Assembly (NCBI GenBank): GCA_029168955.1 | Contig: JAPDOI010000889.1 | Location: 1-64,000, forward strand | Origin: Aplectana chamaeleonis | Taxonomy: Eukaryota; Nematoda; Chromadorea; Rhabditida; Cosmocercidae | Direction: 5' to 3' | DNA length: 64,000 bases | In this document: positions 22,718 through 33,259 of the stretch, one piece after another | How the letters are laid out: each line of letters starts with the position of its first letter | Numbering within the stretch: the first letter of the stretch is position 1 | The notes under the pieces: generated by a model | Database searches by the model: none | What the model saw: only the letters and a program-made list of their open reading frames with translations | Told to the model about the DNA's origin: nothing | Made by a program: the position numbers and the translations under genes

Positions 22718-23265
22718 TGTGCCATTCCCGAAAAAAAAACACCAAAGACGGCTGAGCATCATGGGGGAAGGTTCACTGTGTATCAGCTCCTATAAATGGT
22801 TGCAGACGGGGAAAGGAGGTCGGGAAATCTGCTGAGAAAAGCGGGGTCAAAGTCATCTGACGTGGAAAGTACGTAGACGGCTGCGATTATAGTAACGGGC
22901 TGTTGAATGTAAACTTCGGGTAAGCTATGCGCTAACCGTATGATTTTATATGATGCTGAAAATCTTTTTATTACTCCTGGAATCTTCAACAGCTGTGCTG
23001 AAATCCACGCGAAACGTTGGATCTTCACAAACTGCCCAAAGATTGTAAGCAAAGGCAAAACATATACTAAAGAACTTGGGTTTGGTTGGGAGCTAAGCTC
23101 AGTTGTTTCTTCCCTCCAATTGTGTGCTGCCTTCTTTTTTCATGTGTTTGAGCCATTTTTCTCACTTTCGCTTTCGTAGACTCATTGGTTTCTTTTTCGA
23201 ACCCACACTGGTATCCACAACGACTATCTAAAACTTTTTCAGGAAGTCAGTCCACTTCTGGGACA
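22718..23265. other. No gene recognised
   Basis: Unassigned 550 bp between the hAT-like foldback and the Pao LTR. Nothing recognisable beyond pyrimidine-rich stretches near 23,100. Confidence 0.5.
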
Positions 23266-23270
23266 GAACA

Positions 23271-24255
23271 TGTCGCGGATGCGACGGTGGCTGGGGGCGG
23301 ACCGTGAGGCCCCGGCCTGTTCACCACTACGCCAGCCGCTTGGAGGCGGGGCACACCCGCGCCAGCCGCGGCGCCCCGCCCCCCTTCCTCCGCGCTGCCT
23401 ATATAAGGCGGCTGTCCTCGGTTCAGTGGTCTGCCCGGCGCCGGATGGCGTTGGCCTACAGTACCCATTGGTACTGCGCTGCTCTGGCAGCGATGGCCTA
23501 CCGGGAGACCCCGGAACCGTGGGCTCCGTCAAGCCGGCATCTGGGCGCCAGCTCGGCCTAGACCGAGCGGCCTGGAGGTTGGCGGAGGCCCAACGGCTTC
23601 TGGCATTAGTCACCGCTAGGGATGTGCGGTTGACTAGTGGGAGAGGTGCGATACTACGCCACCACGTACTACGCTATGTATATTACGCCGTGGTAGACTA
23701 CGCTATCTACTACGCGCTGTGGGATGTGAGCCAATTGAACCGTTAACTGTAAGGCGAACCCTGTAGATGCCTTTAGGTGTTAGTGCCTTAAGGATAAAGG
23801 GTTATAACTTACCACTGTGTACCTTGTACCTGTGTTGGTGTTTATATAGCGCTGCTATATCGGTGTCAATATGGTTGGCTTGTGTTGTTGTGCTATTACG
23901 CTGGTACTACGCGGGACTATCCCCCTTTGGCCCCCCCCATACATGTTAGTTGGGTTACGTGGCTTGCTAGTGCGGCTGTCCCAGGTTAGTGGACAAGGTG
24001 ATCCCCAGTGAACGCGAGGACTCCGCCTGCTTGAGGGGAGCAGGTTGCGAGATAACCTTGCGGTAACGGGGCGAGCTGACGGATGCATAGTAGCCATCGA
24101 TGCGTCGCGATAGTGGGCCGGGGAACCAGGGATCTAGTGAGATCCTTCTAGGTGTTGGCCACACCGCTACCCAGGGTTGTTATACCCGTGGGTCGGTCCA
24201 TGCATGATGCGTTCGCATCGTGCTAGAGACCATAAATCCCATCGCGTTCGCGACA
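23271..24255 (+). repeat. 5' LTR of the BEL/Pao element
   Basis: 985 bp, TG...CA termini. It holds a GC-rich promoter region and ANTACGC motifs (for example 23,650-23,715). Many short hairpins are present: ATATAGC...GCTATAT at about 23,845, CCTGCT...AGCAGG at about 24,028, GATGCGTTCGCATC at about 24,208, and TCGCGTTCGCGA at the very end. Confidence 0.95.
23400..23427 (+). promoter_or_regulatory. LTR core promoter
   Basis: TATATAA at 23,400-23,406 is followed by TTCAGTG, an arthropod/retroelement-type initiator with its A at 23,425. This predicts the U3/R boundary. The 3' LTR keeps the same sequences at about 39,882-39,910. Confidence 0.7.
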
Positions 24256-24273
24256 TGGTGCAATGCGGCCAAG
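24256..24273 (+). other. Candidate primer binding site
   Basis: TGGTGCAATGCGGCC begins directly after the 5' LTR. TGG is the complement of the tRNA CCA tail, and the first seven bases match the 3' end of tRNA-Gly(GCC)-type tRNAs (TGCACCA). Pairing beyond that is imperfect, so the primer assignment is tentative. Confidence 0.5.
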
Positions 24274-25758
24274 TGGAATTCGTGACCCAAGTACCCGCTG
24301 TTCCTGTTTGGGAACAGTGGGGAAAACGGGCACTCCACGCACCGTTCAGGTCACCTCCAAGCACGGAGGATCGGCGAGGGTAGGAGCAGGCAACCTAGTT
24401 GCCAACCTTCGTAACCCTTAGCCTGAGGAGCGACCTGCAGACCGAGATGCTAAGCGCACTCGAAGGTGGGGGTGCACCGTTCGGCAGGTGGTGGCAGCCC
24501 TGTCGGACACCGCATCCAGACGTCACCACTGGAGAGTACGCAATGCTCGGGAAGGTAGCTTTCGGGACCACACGAGGATCGCCACCCGAGAGAGAGCAGC
24601 CCCCCTAGGTCAGAGGACACGGGCATCCGGGCCTAGTTGAGAGGTCGGCAGGATGTGTGGCTTGGTCAATCCCGATACGTGCGCCATGTTTCTCACGACG
24701 GGATCGGGAAACCTGACGGACTGCCAGGTTAGCGCCGCCGTTGCTCGTTGCCAGGTTAGTGCCTCTTGGGCGCCACCTCCGGAGGGTTCTGGACTTCCTC
24801 ACTTGTAGAAAGCTTCCGACGGCTTTTAGGGGTTATGGTACCCACTCCTCCCCAAGTCTTTCCCCCAACTAGCATGGGTACCACAATACCCCTCCTAATA
24901 CGTTTGCAAGGCCATGGGTTTGGTTTCGCTTGTCAGCAAGCACGCCACCAAAAAGCCCACGACCTACACAGTTAGGTTAATTTTGGCTTATTACGCAGGG
25001 TTAACATCCCACAACCTACACAGTTAGATTCATTTTGGCTTATTACGCAGGGTTAACATCCTACAACCAGGGTTATTTTCACCCCTTTATCATCATCCCC
25101 TTCTTTTCTCTTAGTACGCATCTTGTTTTCCCCCTTTTTTTCGTCTAATACGCTATTTTTGTCATTTTTGCACTTTAAAAGGTTTTGCTTAAAAACCTTA
25201 ATTTTTTGTGTAAAAACCTAAATTTTCACCTTTCCTCCTTCTCCCTCTCTTTTTCCCTTAATTGCGTCCATTTTGACCTAATTTGGGTCATTTTGGCGTA
25301 ATTTCTGCCAAAACTACCCTTAAACTTTGTTCTCCTGTCTTTTCGTGTTCATTTTCTTGTTCTCCGTCCCCAATTACCCCTAAAACCCCCCTTCCACCTT
25401 GGTTGTCCCATATTTCGCTTTCTAGTTCGCTCGGCGTCCCCATATTTTCGCCGCAATTCCGCTCGATGATCGATATCACTGTAAGTTGTCGTGGATGGCC
25501 GTTCCCACGCTATCTCGCTCGGAGAGGGCCGAGGCTAGCGCGTTCTCTCACGCGAGAGATTCTCCTCCGCGTGAGAGAGTGCCAGACGGCACGGCACTTT
25601 CGCATACTCCGCCGGCGCCGAAAAGGTCATGCGAAGTCGTAAACAATCTCATTGATTGCCCTTCGCACATTGCACTTTGCACTTGCACTTTGCATCGACA
25701 TTCAGTACGCCTACTCCGCCGTTTGAATTCGCACTCCGATATTCGTCTGCTAGCAGCT
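24274..25758 (+). other. Pao 5' leader, noncoding, with donor site and small tandem repeat
   Basis: No gene. It holds a strong hairpin CTGTTCC...GGGAACAG at about 24,300, and a roughly 57-bp tandem pair at 24,960-25,075 containing TTTTGGCTTATTACGCAGGG. Hairpins TGACC...GGGTCA and TTTTGGC...GCCAAAA lie at about 25,272-25,313. A consensus splice donor GTAAGT at 25,481-25,486 lies upstream of the gag ATG. Confidence 0.6.
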
Positions 25759-26525
25759 ATGGAGATTACTGTCCGTAAGGCACAAATCTCCACCTGCATT
25801 AATCGCCTCCAGGTTACCTGTCAATCAGTAGACGCAAGTCTACTGGAAGACATAAGCCTGGATAATACGCCTCAAGATTTCGACCGCTATAGAAGCGCGC
25901 GAGAGAAATCTTTAATGATTTCTCATGCTTCTATAGTTAGAGATCTTGAAGAACTACGAAATGTGTGGTCCAATTGCTTGGACTACATTACTTCGCTAAA
26001 GGAGTTGGACCAGCAACAGCCCACCTACGATGATTTTTCCAACCACTGGACAACCAGTGGTGGAGAAAGAGTAGAGGCTGACGCTCGTTCCCTTCTTACT
26101 ATGCTTGAAGTCATGCTCACTCGCATCAGGTCTACAACACCTGTTATTTCGCTGAATAATTCGCTCGTCACCGCTCAAAATGCTGAAAATATATCCCCCA
26201 GTTCTCCACTGTCGGGATCAGCAATGAGCGCTGATAAGAATACGCTGAATATTACGCCAAATATTCCGCTAAATATTACGTCTATTGCTGCTAATCAGCA
26301 AAATAATCGTAATCCGCAAGATTTTATTCCGCCGATTTTGACTTCGCCCATTGTGAATACGCCTGTGTTTAATTCGCCCATTGTGAATTCACTATCTACC
26401 ACGCCTATTCGTTTGCCAAAGTTCGATCTCCCTACCTTTTCCGGAGACTTGGAACGTTTTCCCGAGTTTTGGGATGTATTTGACTCGGCAGTTCATTCGA
26501 ACTGCTCGGCTCGGTACCACCTATA
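25759..26525 (+). pseudogene. BEL/Pao gag, N-terminal part
   Basis: I place the start at ATG 25,759 (MEITVRKAQI), because the frame upstream overlaps the noncoding leader and donor. The protein is helical, then Asn/Pro/Ser-rich. It ends in the Pao Gag signature LPKFDLPTFSGDLERFPEFW (DUF1759 family), which in Pao elements forms the capsid-like core. A single-base frame break near 26,520 interrupts this conserved domain (RYHL then stop); the next frame continues with FHHLRSSLQGDALSMVSGFE. The break is either inactivating or an assembly error. Gag would assemble the particle. Confidence 0.85.
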
Positions 26526-28770
26526 GTCAAATTTCATCATCTCCGAAGCTCACTACAGGGAGACGCCTTGTCGATGGTATCCGGTTTTGAGATCACTGCG
26601 GCAAATTACGAACTAGCTATTAATACGCTTTGTGAGACGTATTTTCGTCCACAATTTATTCGCTCGCAGCTCAGCCGTAAGCTTCAAGCTTTCGAACCAG
26701 CTGGGAATTCCGCACTGCAACAAAGAGTACTGCTCGCGCAGCTCAAATCCGTTTGGACACAGCTCCAACGATATGGAGAGCACGACAGCAACATCTTTGT
26801 CCTGCAGATAATACGCAGCAAGTTTCCATCCAAGACGATGGAACAAGTCGGAATACTCGAGAACTCGGCGCAGAATCCGTTTAATGTCCCGCAGTTGCTA
26901 GAAGGAATAGATCGCATCGTGCGAGCCTTCGAAACAATTGCAGACACCTCGGAGACTGCCTTAAAATCTCGAACTCTGACGACTACTTCGCTCAGATCAT
27001 CCTCGCAAGAAAATACGCGTCATACTTCGCTAAGATCTAATTCGCGTGAAAAAACGCCCTATAATTCGCTCAGATCTACTTCGCGTGCTTCTAGAAGTCA
27101 ATCTAGAAGCCCAATTCGCGGGCGAAATTTCAGTCCAAATACGCGTCACAGAAATACGCACAGAGATACTGCGCCGCAGGCAATATCCGCTTCTAGGTGT
27201 AAGCTTTGTCTCCGACAAGGTCACGCACCAGGACATTGCCCGTATGTTAATTCGCCCAATTGTCGCAATAACATTGTCCGAATGGATAACCTTTGCGTCA
27301 AATGTTTCGCTGATAATCATTACGCTGAAAGATGCACCGCCTCAAACTGTTCATACTGTAGAGGTCCGCATCATACTACGCTCTGTTTCCGTGGTAGATC
27401 ACGTAGTAGATCTACCAGCAGACACAGAAATACGCCCCACCTTCCCAGACGTTCGTCTAGGGATCGTGGAAGATCTCCGTACAGGCATAACAGCCAGTCC
27501 AGAGATTCCGGTAATACGCATAGAGATCGTTCTTACGATCGCTATAATTCGCATAGAAATCGCTCTCGTGATCGCTACAATACGCAGAGAAACCATTCTT
27601 CTCATAGAAGAAGGAATTCCCACACTCCGCATCGAATACGCTTTGCCCCAGGAACTCGGTCAGACCAAAATTCGGTCACAACCGACTTCCTCGAGCCATA
27701 TTACGCTGAAAACCTTCGAGATTCTGATGAAAATCAGCAAGATCAGCACTCACAGCAATGTGCAGTGACGAATCAAGCAGGATTTGATGACTCAGAACCT
27801 CGTCTGATGGTTTGTATTTCGCGGATCTATAATTCTAATACGCACTCTGATGAAGTTCTAGTGTTGCTGCTCGATAGCGGAGCTCAACACAGCTTTATCA
27901 AAGAGAATACCGCTAAGCGCTTAGGGTTAGCCTTCCGGCAGCCCTCTAAGCTTACTATGCACAGCTTCGGAGGATATTCCACCACGGAAACCTCATCGCT
28001 GGTAACCGCGACTTTGAGGGATCACGCAGATGTACCCTTCAGGATGCATTTACGTACCCGAAAAGTGACTACTTCGCTCAATCCGCAATCGCATATTTCG
28101 CAGGAAGATTTCGAAGCGCTTCGTAGATCACGTCGGCAAAGTCCGGAAACTAGTCTTACCGGAGAACTTGTCGACATCGACATTCTCGTTGGTATTGACT
28201 ACTACTGGAAAATCGTAGACGTCTCGAAGATCTTTCGACTTCCGTCCGGATTCAATCTAATACGCACCAGATTTGGCCCAGTCATTTCTGGAATACGCAC
28301 TCGTAAGACTACGCAAGTATGTAGTGCTTTAGCCGCATACGCTTCTACTTCGCACTCAGATTCGCACCAGATTCCCAACAGTCAAGAACCTGACGTTCGA
28401 CAACTCTGGGATCTGGAGTTCCTCGGAATTCACGACACGCAGGATGACGATGCTGTGGATCAGCAAGTCATCCAAAACTATTACGCTACCGTTCAGTACG
28501 ATAACGGTGTAATACGCGTTCAGTTTCCTTGGAAACCGAAACATCCGCCCCTATCCGATAACAAAATACACGCTCTCAAACGCTTGGATCACCAGTATCG
28601 CTCGCTCCAGGCTAAACCTCAGCTTTGGGCAGCGTACTGCTCCACGTTTGAAAAGCAGTTGAGTTCAAGGATAGTTGAGGAATGCGCTGAAATCGTCTTT
28701 GATGGACCGAAGGTATACTATATGCCTCATCAAGCTGTCCTCAAAGAGAGTTCTACTACGGCAATACGCA
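26526..28770 (+). pseudogene. BEL/Pao gag-pol: capsid end, three zinc knuckles, protease, RT start
   Basis: Order: remainder of the DUF1759 domain (to about 26,960); an Arg/Ser-rich linker; three adjacent Cys/His knuckles (CKLCLRQGHAPGHC, CVKCFADNHYAERC, CSYCRGPHHTTLC, about 27,195-27,390); a second RS-rich stretch; and an aspartic protease with LLLDSGAQHSF at about 27,865-27,895 (DUF1758-type). The linker to RT carries VDIDILVGIDYYWKIV. The start of RT is DGPKVYYMPHQAVLKE. The frame is lost at about 28,765. The triple-knuckle arrangement is characteristic of Pao elements. RS-rich parts are unusually loaded with AATACGC-type motifs that dictate codons. Confidence 0.9.
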
Positions 28771-30335
28771 GTCTTCGATGCTAGCAGTCATCTAAAAGGC
28801 CGTCCGAGCCTTAATGATTGCCTGTATCAAGGACCATCCATGCTACCAGATCTCGCTGGAGCATTAATACTCTCAAGATTACGCCGATATCTGCTCATAG
28901 CAGACGTCGAAAGGCATTTCATCAGATCCACCTCCTGGAGGATCAGAGAGATGCCACGAGATTCCTCTGGCTGAAGGGCACTTCTCGTCCTCCAACACCA
29001 GACAATCTCCGTATATTACGCTTCACTCGCATTGTCTTTGGCATAAATGTTTCACCATTTTTGCTAAACATGTCGATAAAATACGCCCTGGAAAGAGATC
29101 GCCATAATACGATAAGAAAAGAAGTACTTGCAAATACCTACGTGGATAATGTCCTAGTCGGTGCAAACAGCATCGACGAATGCATTAAGAAACAACGGGA
29201 TTGCAAGGAAACTTTTCAACGCATGCAGATGAACCTTCGGGAGTTCATGTGCAACAGTACGCAGGTCATGGACCATATTCCGCACGAAGATCGTATAATT
29301 CGCACATCCGATACCGTCAAGTTGCTTGGAATCCGTTGGAATCCAGGTCTTGACACTCTTCATGTATCGGTCAACCTCGCTCCTTTCGTGGTCAACACGA
29401 AAAGAAATACGCTGAAGGCATTAGCCTCTCAATTTGATCCGTTAGGGATTCTCGCTCCGCTGTTTGTCAAAGCCAAGCTGTTCATACAGGATTTATGGCG
29501 AGACAAATATGAGTGGGATACCCCCTTCAACGATCACTATTCCGCGCGTTGGAACGACATCGCACAAGATATCGATGGATACTCTTGTAATATTCCGCGA
29601 TTCATCACCTTTGGTGACGAACCTTGTAAATACGCACTCCTGATATTCGCAGACGCCTCACAACGTATGTACTCCGCAGTTGCGTACCTTCAGTGTACAA
29701 CAGCTAACGCAGAACCTATTACGCACCTGCTTATGAGCAAAACCAGAGTTGCTCCAGACGAGAAGTTAACCATACCTCGTTTGGAACTCATGGCTTGCCA
29801 TATTGCAGTAAAACTCGCTGAATTCCTTGTCAAGGAACTGAAAATCGCTATTACGACAGTGGGAATCTTCTCAGACTCACTTATTACGCTTCATTGGATC
29901 CATTCCAAGCGACCAATGAAAACCTTCATCGCGAATCGCATACAGCAGGTTCACTCCGCGCTTGAAATTTTTGCTCAGGCAAAAATTGAAAGCAAATTTT
30001 ACTACGTCAATACTGCGCAAAATCCAGCAGATTGTGCTACTCGTGGTCTAAAAGCTAACGAGATTGCTCAGCACATCTGGTGGAACGGCCCGCCATTCCT
30101 ATCTACTCCGCCTGGCCAATGGCCGAACACTGAAATGGACTTTTCCATCACACCCACTTCAGTGCCGAAAACGGAATTGAAGTTTGTAGTTCAATCGTTC
30201 ATTGCAGACACTGCTCCGCACAAGTTCGCACTGCCATTCACTCGAATTGGTCAGTATCGCAAATTATTACGCTCGACCATACTTGTTCTCAAATTCCTAC
30301 GTACATTCGTGTACGACAGAATTTCCAAAGAGTAA
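28771..30335 (+). pseudogene. BEL/Pao reverse transcriptase and RNase H
   Basis: The RT continues for about 145 bases in a second frame (VFDASSH, LNDCLYQGPSMLPDLAG) and returns to the first at about 28,910. Then come FHQIHL, RDATRFLW, FGINVSPFLLN and the catalytic box TYVDNVLVGA at 29,136-29,165. That box has Asn where YVDD has the second Asp. RNase H follows: LLIFADASQRMYSAVAYL at about 29,640, RLELMACHIAV, FSDSLITLHWI and NPADCATRG (A17/Pao type). A TAA at 30,333 is followed by continued in-frame homology, so the stop is a lesion. Two frameshifts and one stop make it non-functional as assembled. Confidence 0.9.
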
Positions 30336-31894
30336 CTAATTTGGCTCAATCAGACTATTCCGCTCACTGAAATCGCCTCTGTTCCAGAGATTACGCAGAA
30401 TGATTTCTCTACTGCAGGATCCATCCTAATACGCCAACATCAACGTGAATGCGCTCACAGGTTAATACGCTCAACACGTTCAAATACGCTAAGTCAATTG
30501 TTCGTGTTAATACGCGTATGGCAAATGCCAACATCAATACTTCGAAAGAAAAGCCAATTTCGTTTTTCTGCAATCATCCGCTTACTAATGCGCTTTCGAT
30601 GCAGTATCATCTGAAACTGCTTCATGCAGGAACCAGACATACCGCCACAATACTACGCAAACGTTTCGTTATTCCGCGGATCTATTCCACAGTACGCCAA
30701 TTACTCGCCAAATGTGTTACTTGCACTAGGTACCAAGGTCGTGCCTACGAGTATCCTAATCCTCCTGATCTACCGGCTGAAAGAGTCACTGTTCACAGAC
30801 TCTTTCAAAAGGTCGGTTTAGACTACTTCGGACCACTTGTGGTCAATACGCAGCCTGCAGGAACTCGCAAGGTATGGGTTTGTCTGTACACCTGTATGAC
30901 AACTCGTGCCGTACACCTAGAAGTTGTTCATAACAACGCTACGGTGGAGTTCTTGCTCGCATTTCGCAGATTCAATGCGCGTAGAGGTGCACCAGATTGT
31001 GTGATCTCGGACAATGCTCCAACTTTCAAGTTGGGCAGCGAGATCCTGCACAATCAGTGCCTTCAGTTCGCCAATGACTCTCTAATACGCAGCTTTACAG
31101 CTCAACACGCATTTGAATGGCAATTCATTACTCCGCTATCCCCCTGGAAAGGAGGATTCTACGAACGCCTCGTCGGCATAGTCAAATTGTCTCTAAAAAA
31201 GACAATCCGACGAAGTACGCTTGACCTTCGATCGCTCGAGACACTAATCGTCGAAATCGAAGCAGTCATAAATACGCGACCATTAACTCCGGTCAACGCT
31301 AGTAATACGCCTGAAGAGATCTGTACGCTACGGCCTATACACCTCATTAATCCGCAGTTCACACTGGTACAGATCCTTGCCAGTTCTAGTCCAAAATATT
31401 CGCAGTTTGTGAACGGTGAAATACGCGACTCAGAAACTGCAAAGTTCCTAAAGAGTCAATATTACGCTCTTCTGAATTCGCTAGACCATTTCTGGACCGT
31501 TTGGCGACAGGATTATCTCCAGTCCTTAGCCGAACGTGCACAGAAAAAGTCTAAATCCGCTCAACATTCACGCTTGACCCCTCAAGTGGGACAAGTTGTG
31601 ATATTTAAACAGGATAATACGCCTCGAACCGTATGGCCCTTGGGAGTAATTACGCAGCTGAAGAAATCTGGAGACGGTCAGATTCGATCCGCTCAATTAC
31701 GAATCGGAAAGAATAACCACCTCCAGAGATCTATAAATCAGCTTATTCCGCTGGAAATCGACACGATTTTTCCACCTACTACGCTTCCTAACGACCATTT
31801 TCGGTCCGAAAACGTCAAAAATCGACGTTCTAATACGCCTAAACCCACTCGGTTTCAGCCGAGTAGGAGCGCTAAGCGCTCTACTTCGCACTAG
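30336..31894 (+). pseudogene. BEL/Pao integrase
   Basis: The first 200 bases continue the RT/RH frame, and a frameshift near 30,550 leads to the long frame ending at 31,894. An HHCC zinc-binding domain (YHLKLLHAG, then CVTC) precedes the DDE core: VGLDYFGPL at about 30,815, VISDNAPTF at about 31,005, GGFYERLVG at about 31,150. The C-terminal domain VGQVVIFKQDNTPRTVWPLG matches DUF5641, typical of Pao integrases. It would insert the cDNA into the genome. The catalytic residues are all present, so this domain is the best preserved part of pol. Confidence 0.92.
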
Positions 31895-32204
31895 AGTGTC
31901 GCTAGTCGACACCTACTACGCTAAATTACTCCGCAAATTGTGTATTTCGCCTAAATGTGCCCTTTTCGGGCACTTACTACGTTTTTTCCTACCTCGCAGA
32001 TGTCATTTTCGACATCTACTACGCATAATTACTGCGCATTATATGTATTCCGCTTTAAATGTGCCTTTTCCAGGCACCTACTACGTTTTTTCTCCCTCGC
32101 AGGTGTCATTTTTGACACCTACTTTGCTTCCCCTTTCGCAGGTGTCTTTCCCAGACACCTACTGCGCATTATTTTCTGTGGAAATCGTCGTCCTCGACGA
32201 TTTC
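31811..32204 (+). repeat. Array of ten short hairpins alternating with TACTACGC-type motifs
   Basis: Perfect stems of 5-10 bp: AACGTC/GACGTT (31,811), ACTCGG/CCGAGT (31,847), GAGCGC/GCGCTC (31,867), GTGTCG/CGACAC (31,896), GTGCCC/GGGCAC (31,957), GATGTC/GACATC (31,999), GTGCC/GGCAC (32,061), AGGTGTCA/TGACACCT (32,101), AGGTGTCT/AGACACCT (32,140), GAAATCGTCG/CGACGATTTC (32,181). Most are followed at once by TACTACG(C), TACTTCGC or TACTGCGC. The stems are unrelated in sequence. Confidence 0.9.
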
Positions 32205-32461
32205 CCCCTAGTTCGCCTTCGTCCTCGCTCGGCCTCGTAGTCGTCGTGGTTGCGAAACAGTCCCGTGCCTGCCACATCACCGCAGGACCTTTTCGGGCAC
32301 GCAGCCAACCGATGACAGTCGAGTCCGCCCACTCCGCAGGCGGTATTGATCGTCAGTCACTCGATCCGTCTTCTCCTTCGCTTGCTTACTTCGCAGCTCT
32401 CATTTATTGATAGCCTACTTCGCTAATCTCTATCATTTATCATCTTAATCTCATACTACGC

Positions 32462-32501
32462 TATAAATACGCGAACCACTACTGATTTGTACTCATTTCA
32501 G
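32462..32501 (+). promoter_or_regulatory. TATA-like box and/or splice acceptor before ORF3
   Basis: TATAAA at 32,462-32,467 and CATTTCAG ending at 32,501 lie just upstream of ATG 32,521. TTTCAG is the nematode 3' splice-site consensus. With the GTAAGT donor at 25,481 it could make a spliced subgenomic mRNA for ORF3; TCAGTT could alternatively act as an initiator for an internal promoter. Confidence 0.45.
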
Positions 32502-32520
32502 TTACTGGTTACTCGTTGAG

Positions 32521-33259
32521 ATGCCTAGACCATCGATTTCGTCTTCAAAGAAGTCGGAGCGGTCTCGTTCTGCTTCGACGTCTCGTTCTGTCGACGACGA
32601 TGGAGGCTCTAATACGAAGCCTAATACGCAGTCTACTACGCAGACTAATCCGCTGACATCGGTCACCCCGATGTTTTCCACTATTTCGCTCGAAGACGTT
32701 CACGTCGACGAATCGCAGCAGGATCACGTCCATTCGGCACCAGTCGACTTCACAGTTCCACCGCCTCAAATGAAGTCGTGGGCTGATGAGTTGGCAAATA
32801 CGCCTGTCGAGCCGATGGAAGTTGATTCCTTGTCTAATTCGCAGGTGAATTCCACCACTATTACGCAGACGACTGTCGTCTCCACTGCAGACACAGACTC
32901 GTCTAATACGCCTCTGGAATCCATGACTGTCACCCAGTCTATTACTTCGCAGCAGACTCCAACTGAGCCTGTTAATACGCCTCAGACAACTACGTCTGAA
33001 ACTACGCTTGAGTCGTCTCAGACACCGCAATCCGGTGCAACGACCACTACTACGCGTACCGTCTGGAAGACGAAGAAAATACGCTCCTGCTTCAAGCAGC
33101 CTGCACCTCCGGCAGCCATAGGCAATGTTTCTACTGCGCCAACGGCCGCTGGAGCTGCAGATTACTCCGCTTCTCATACTACGCGATATCTCGATGAGAC
33201 TCCTGGTGAGCCTCTGGAGGTAACTTTTCACCCCCGGACGCAAACCATGGACGATTATC
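32521..33259 (+). pseudogene. Pao ORF3 (second Gag-like protein), 5' part, split by LINE
   Basis: It starts at ATG 32,521 (MPRPSISSSKKSERS). The product is low-complexity Ser/Thr/Gln/Pro-rich, with many NTP, NTQ and TTQ tripeptides created by AATACGC and ACTACGC motifs in the DNA. The frame reaches GACGATTATC at 33,250-33,259, which is the LINE target duplication. The same codons (DDY) resume at 36,611 and continue as RNILRNVAIRMSKAYEQ. I therefore read 32,521-33,259 and 36,609-38,475 as one interrupted ORF. Function of this N-terminal tail is unknown. Confidence 0.8.

Noticed and set aside
23239..23746. Frames of 120-158 codons in the 5' LTR (and their twins at 39,670-40,169)
   Set aside because: They lie in GC-rich LTR promoter sequence, overlap on both strands, and are broken by the hairpin indels between the LTRs.
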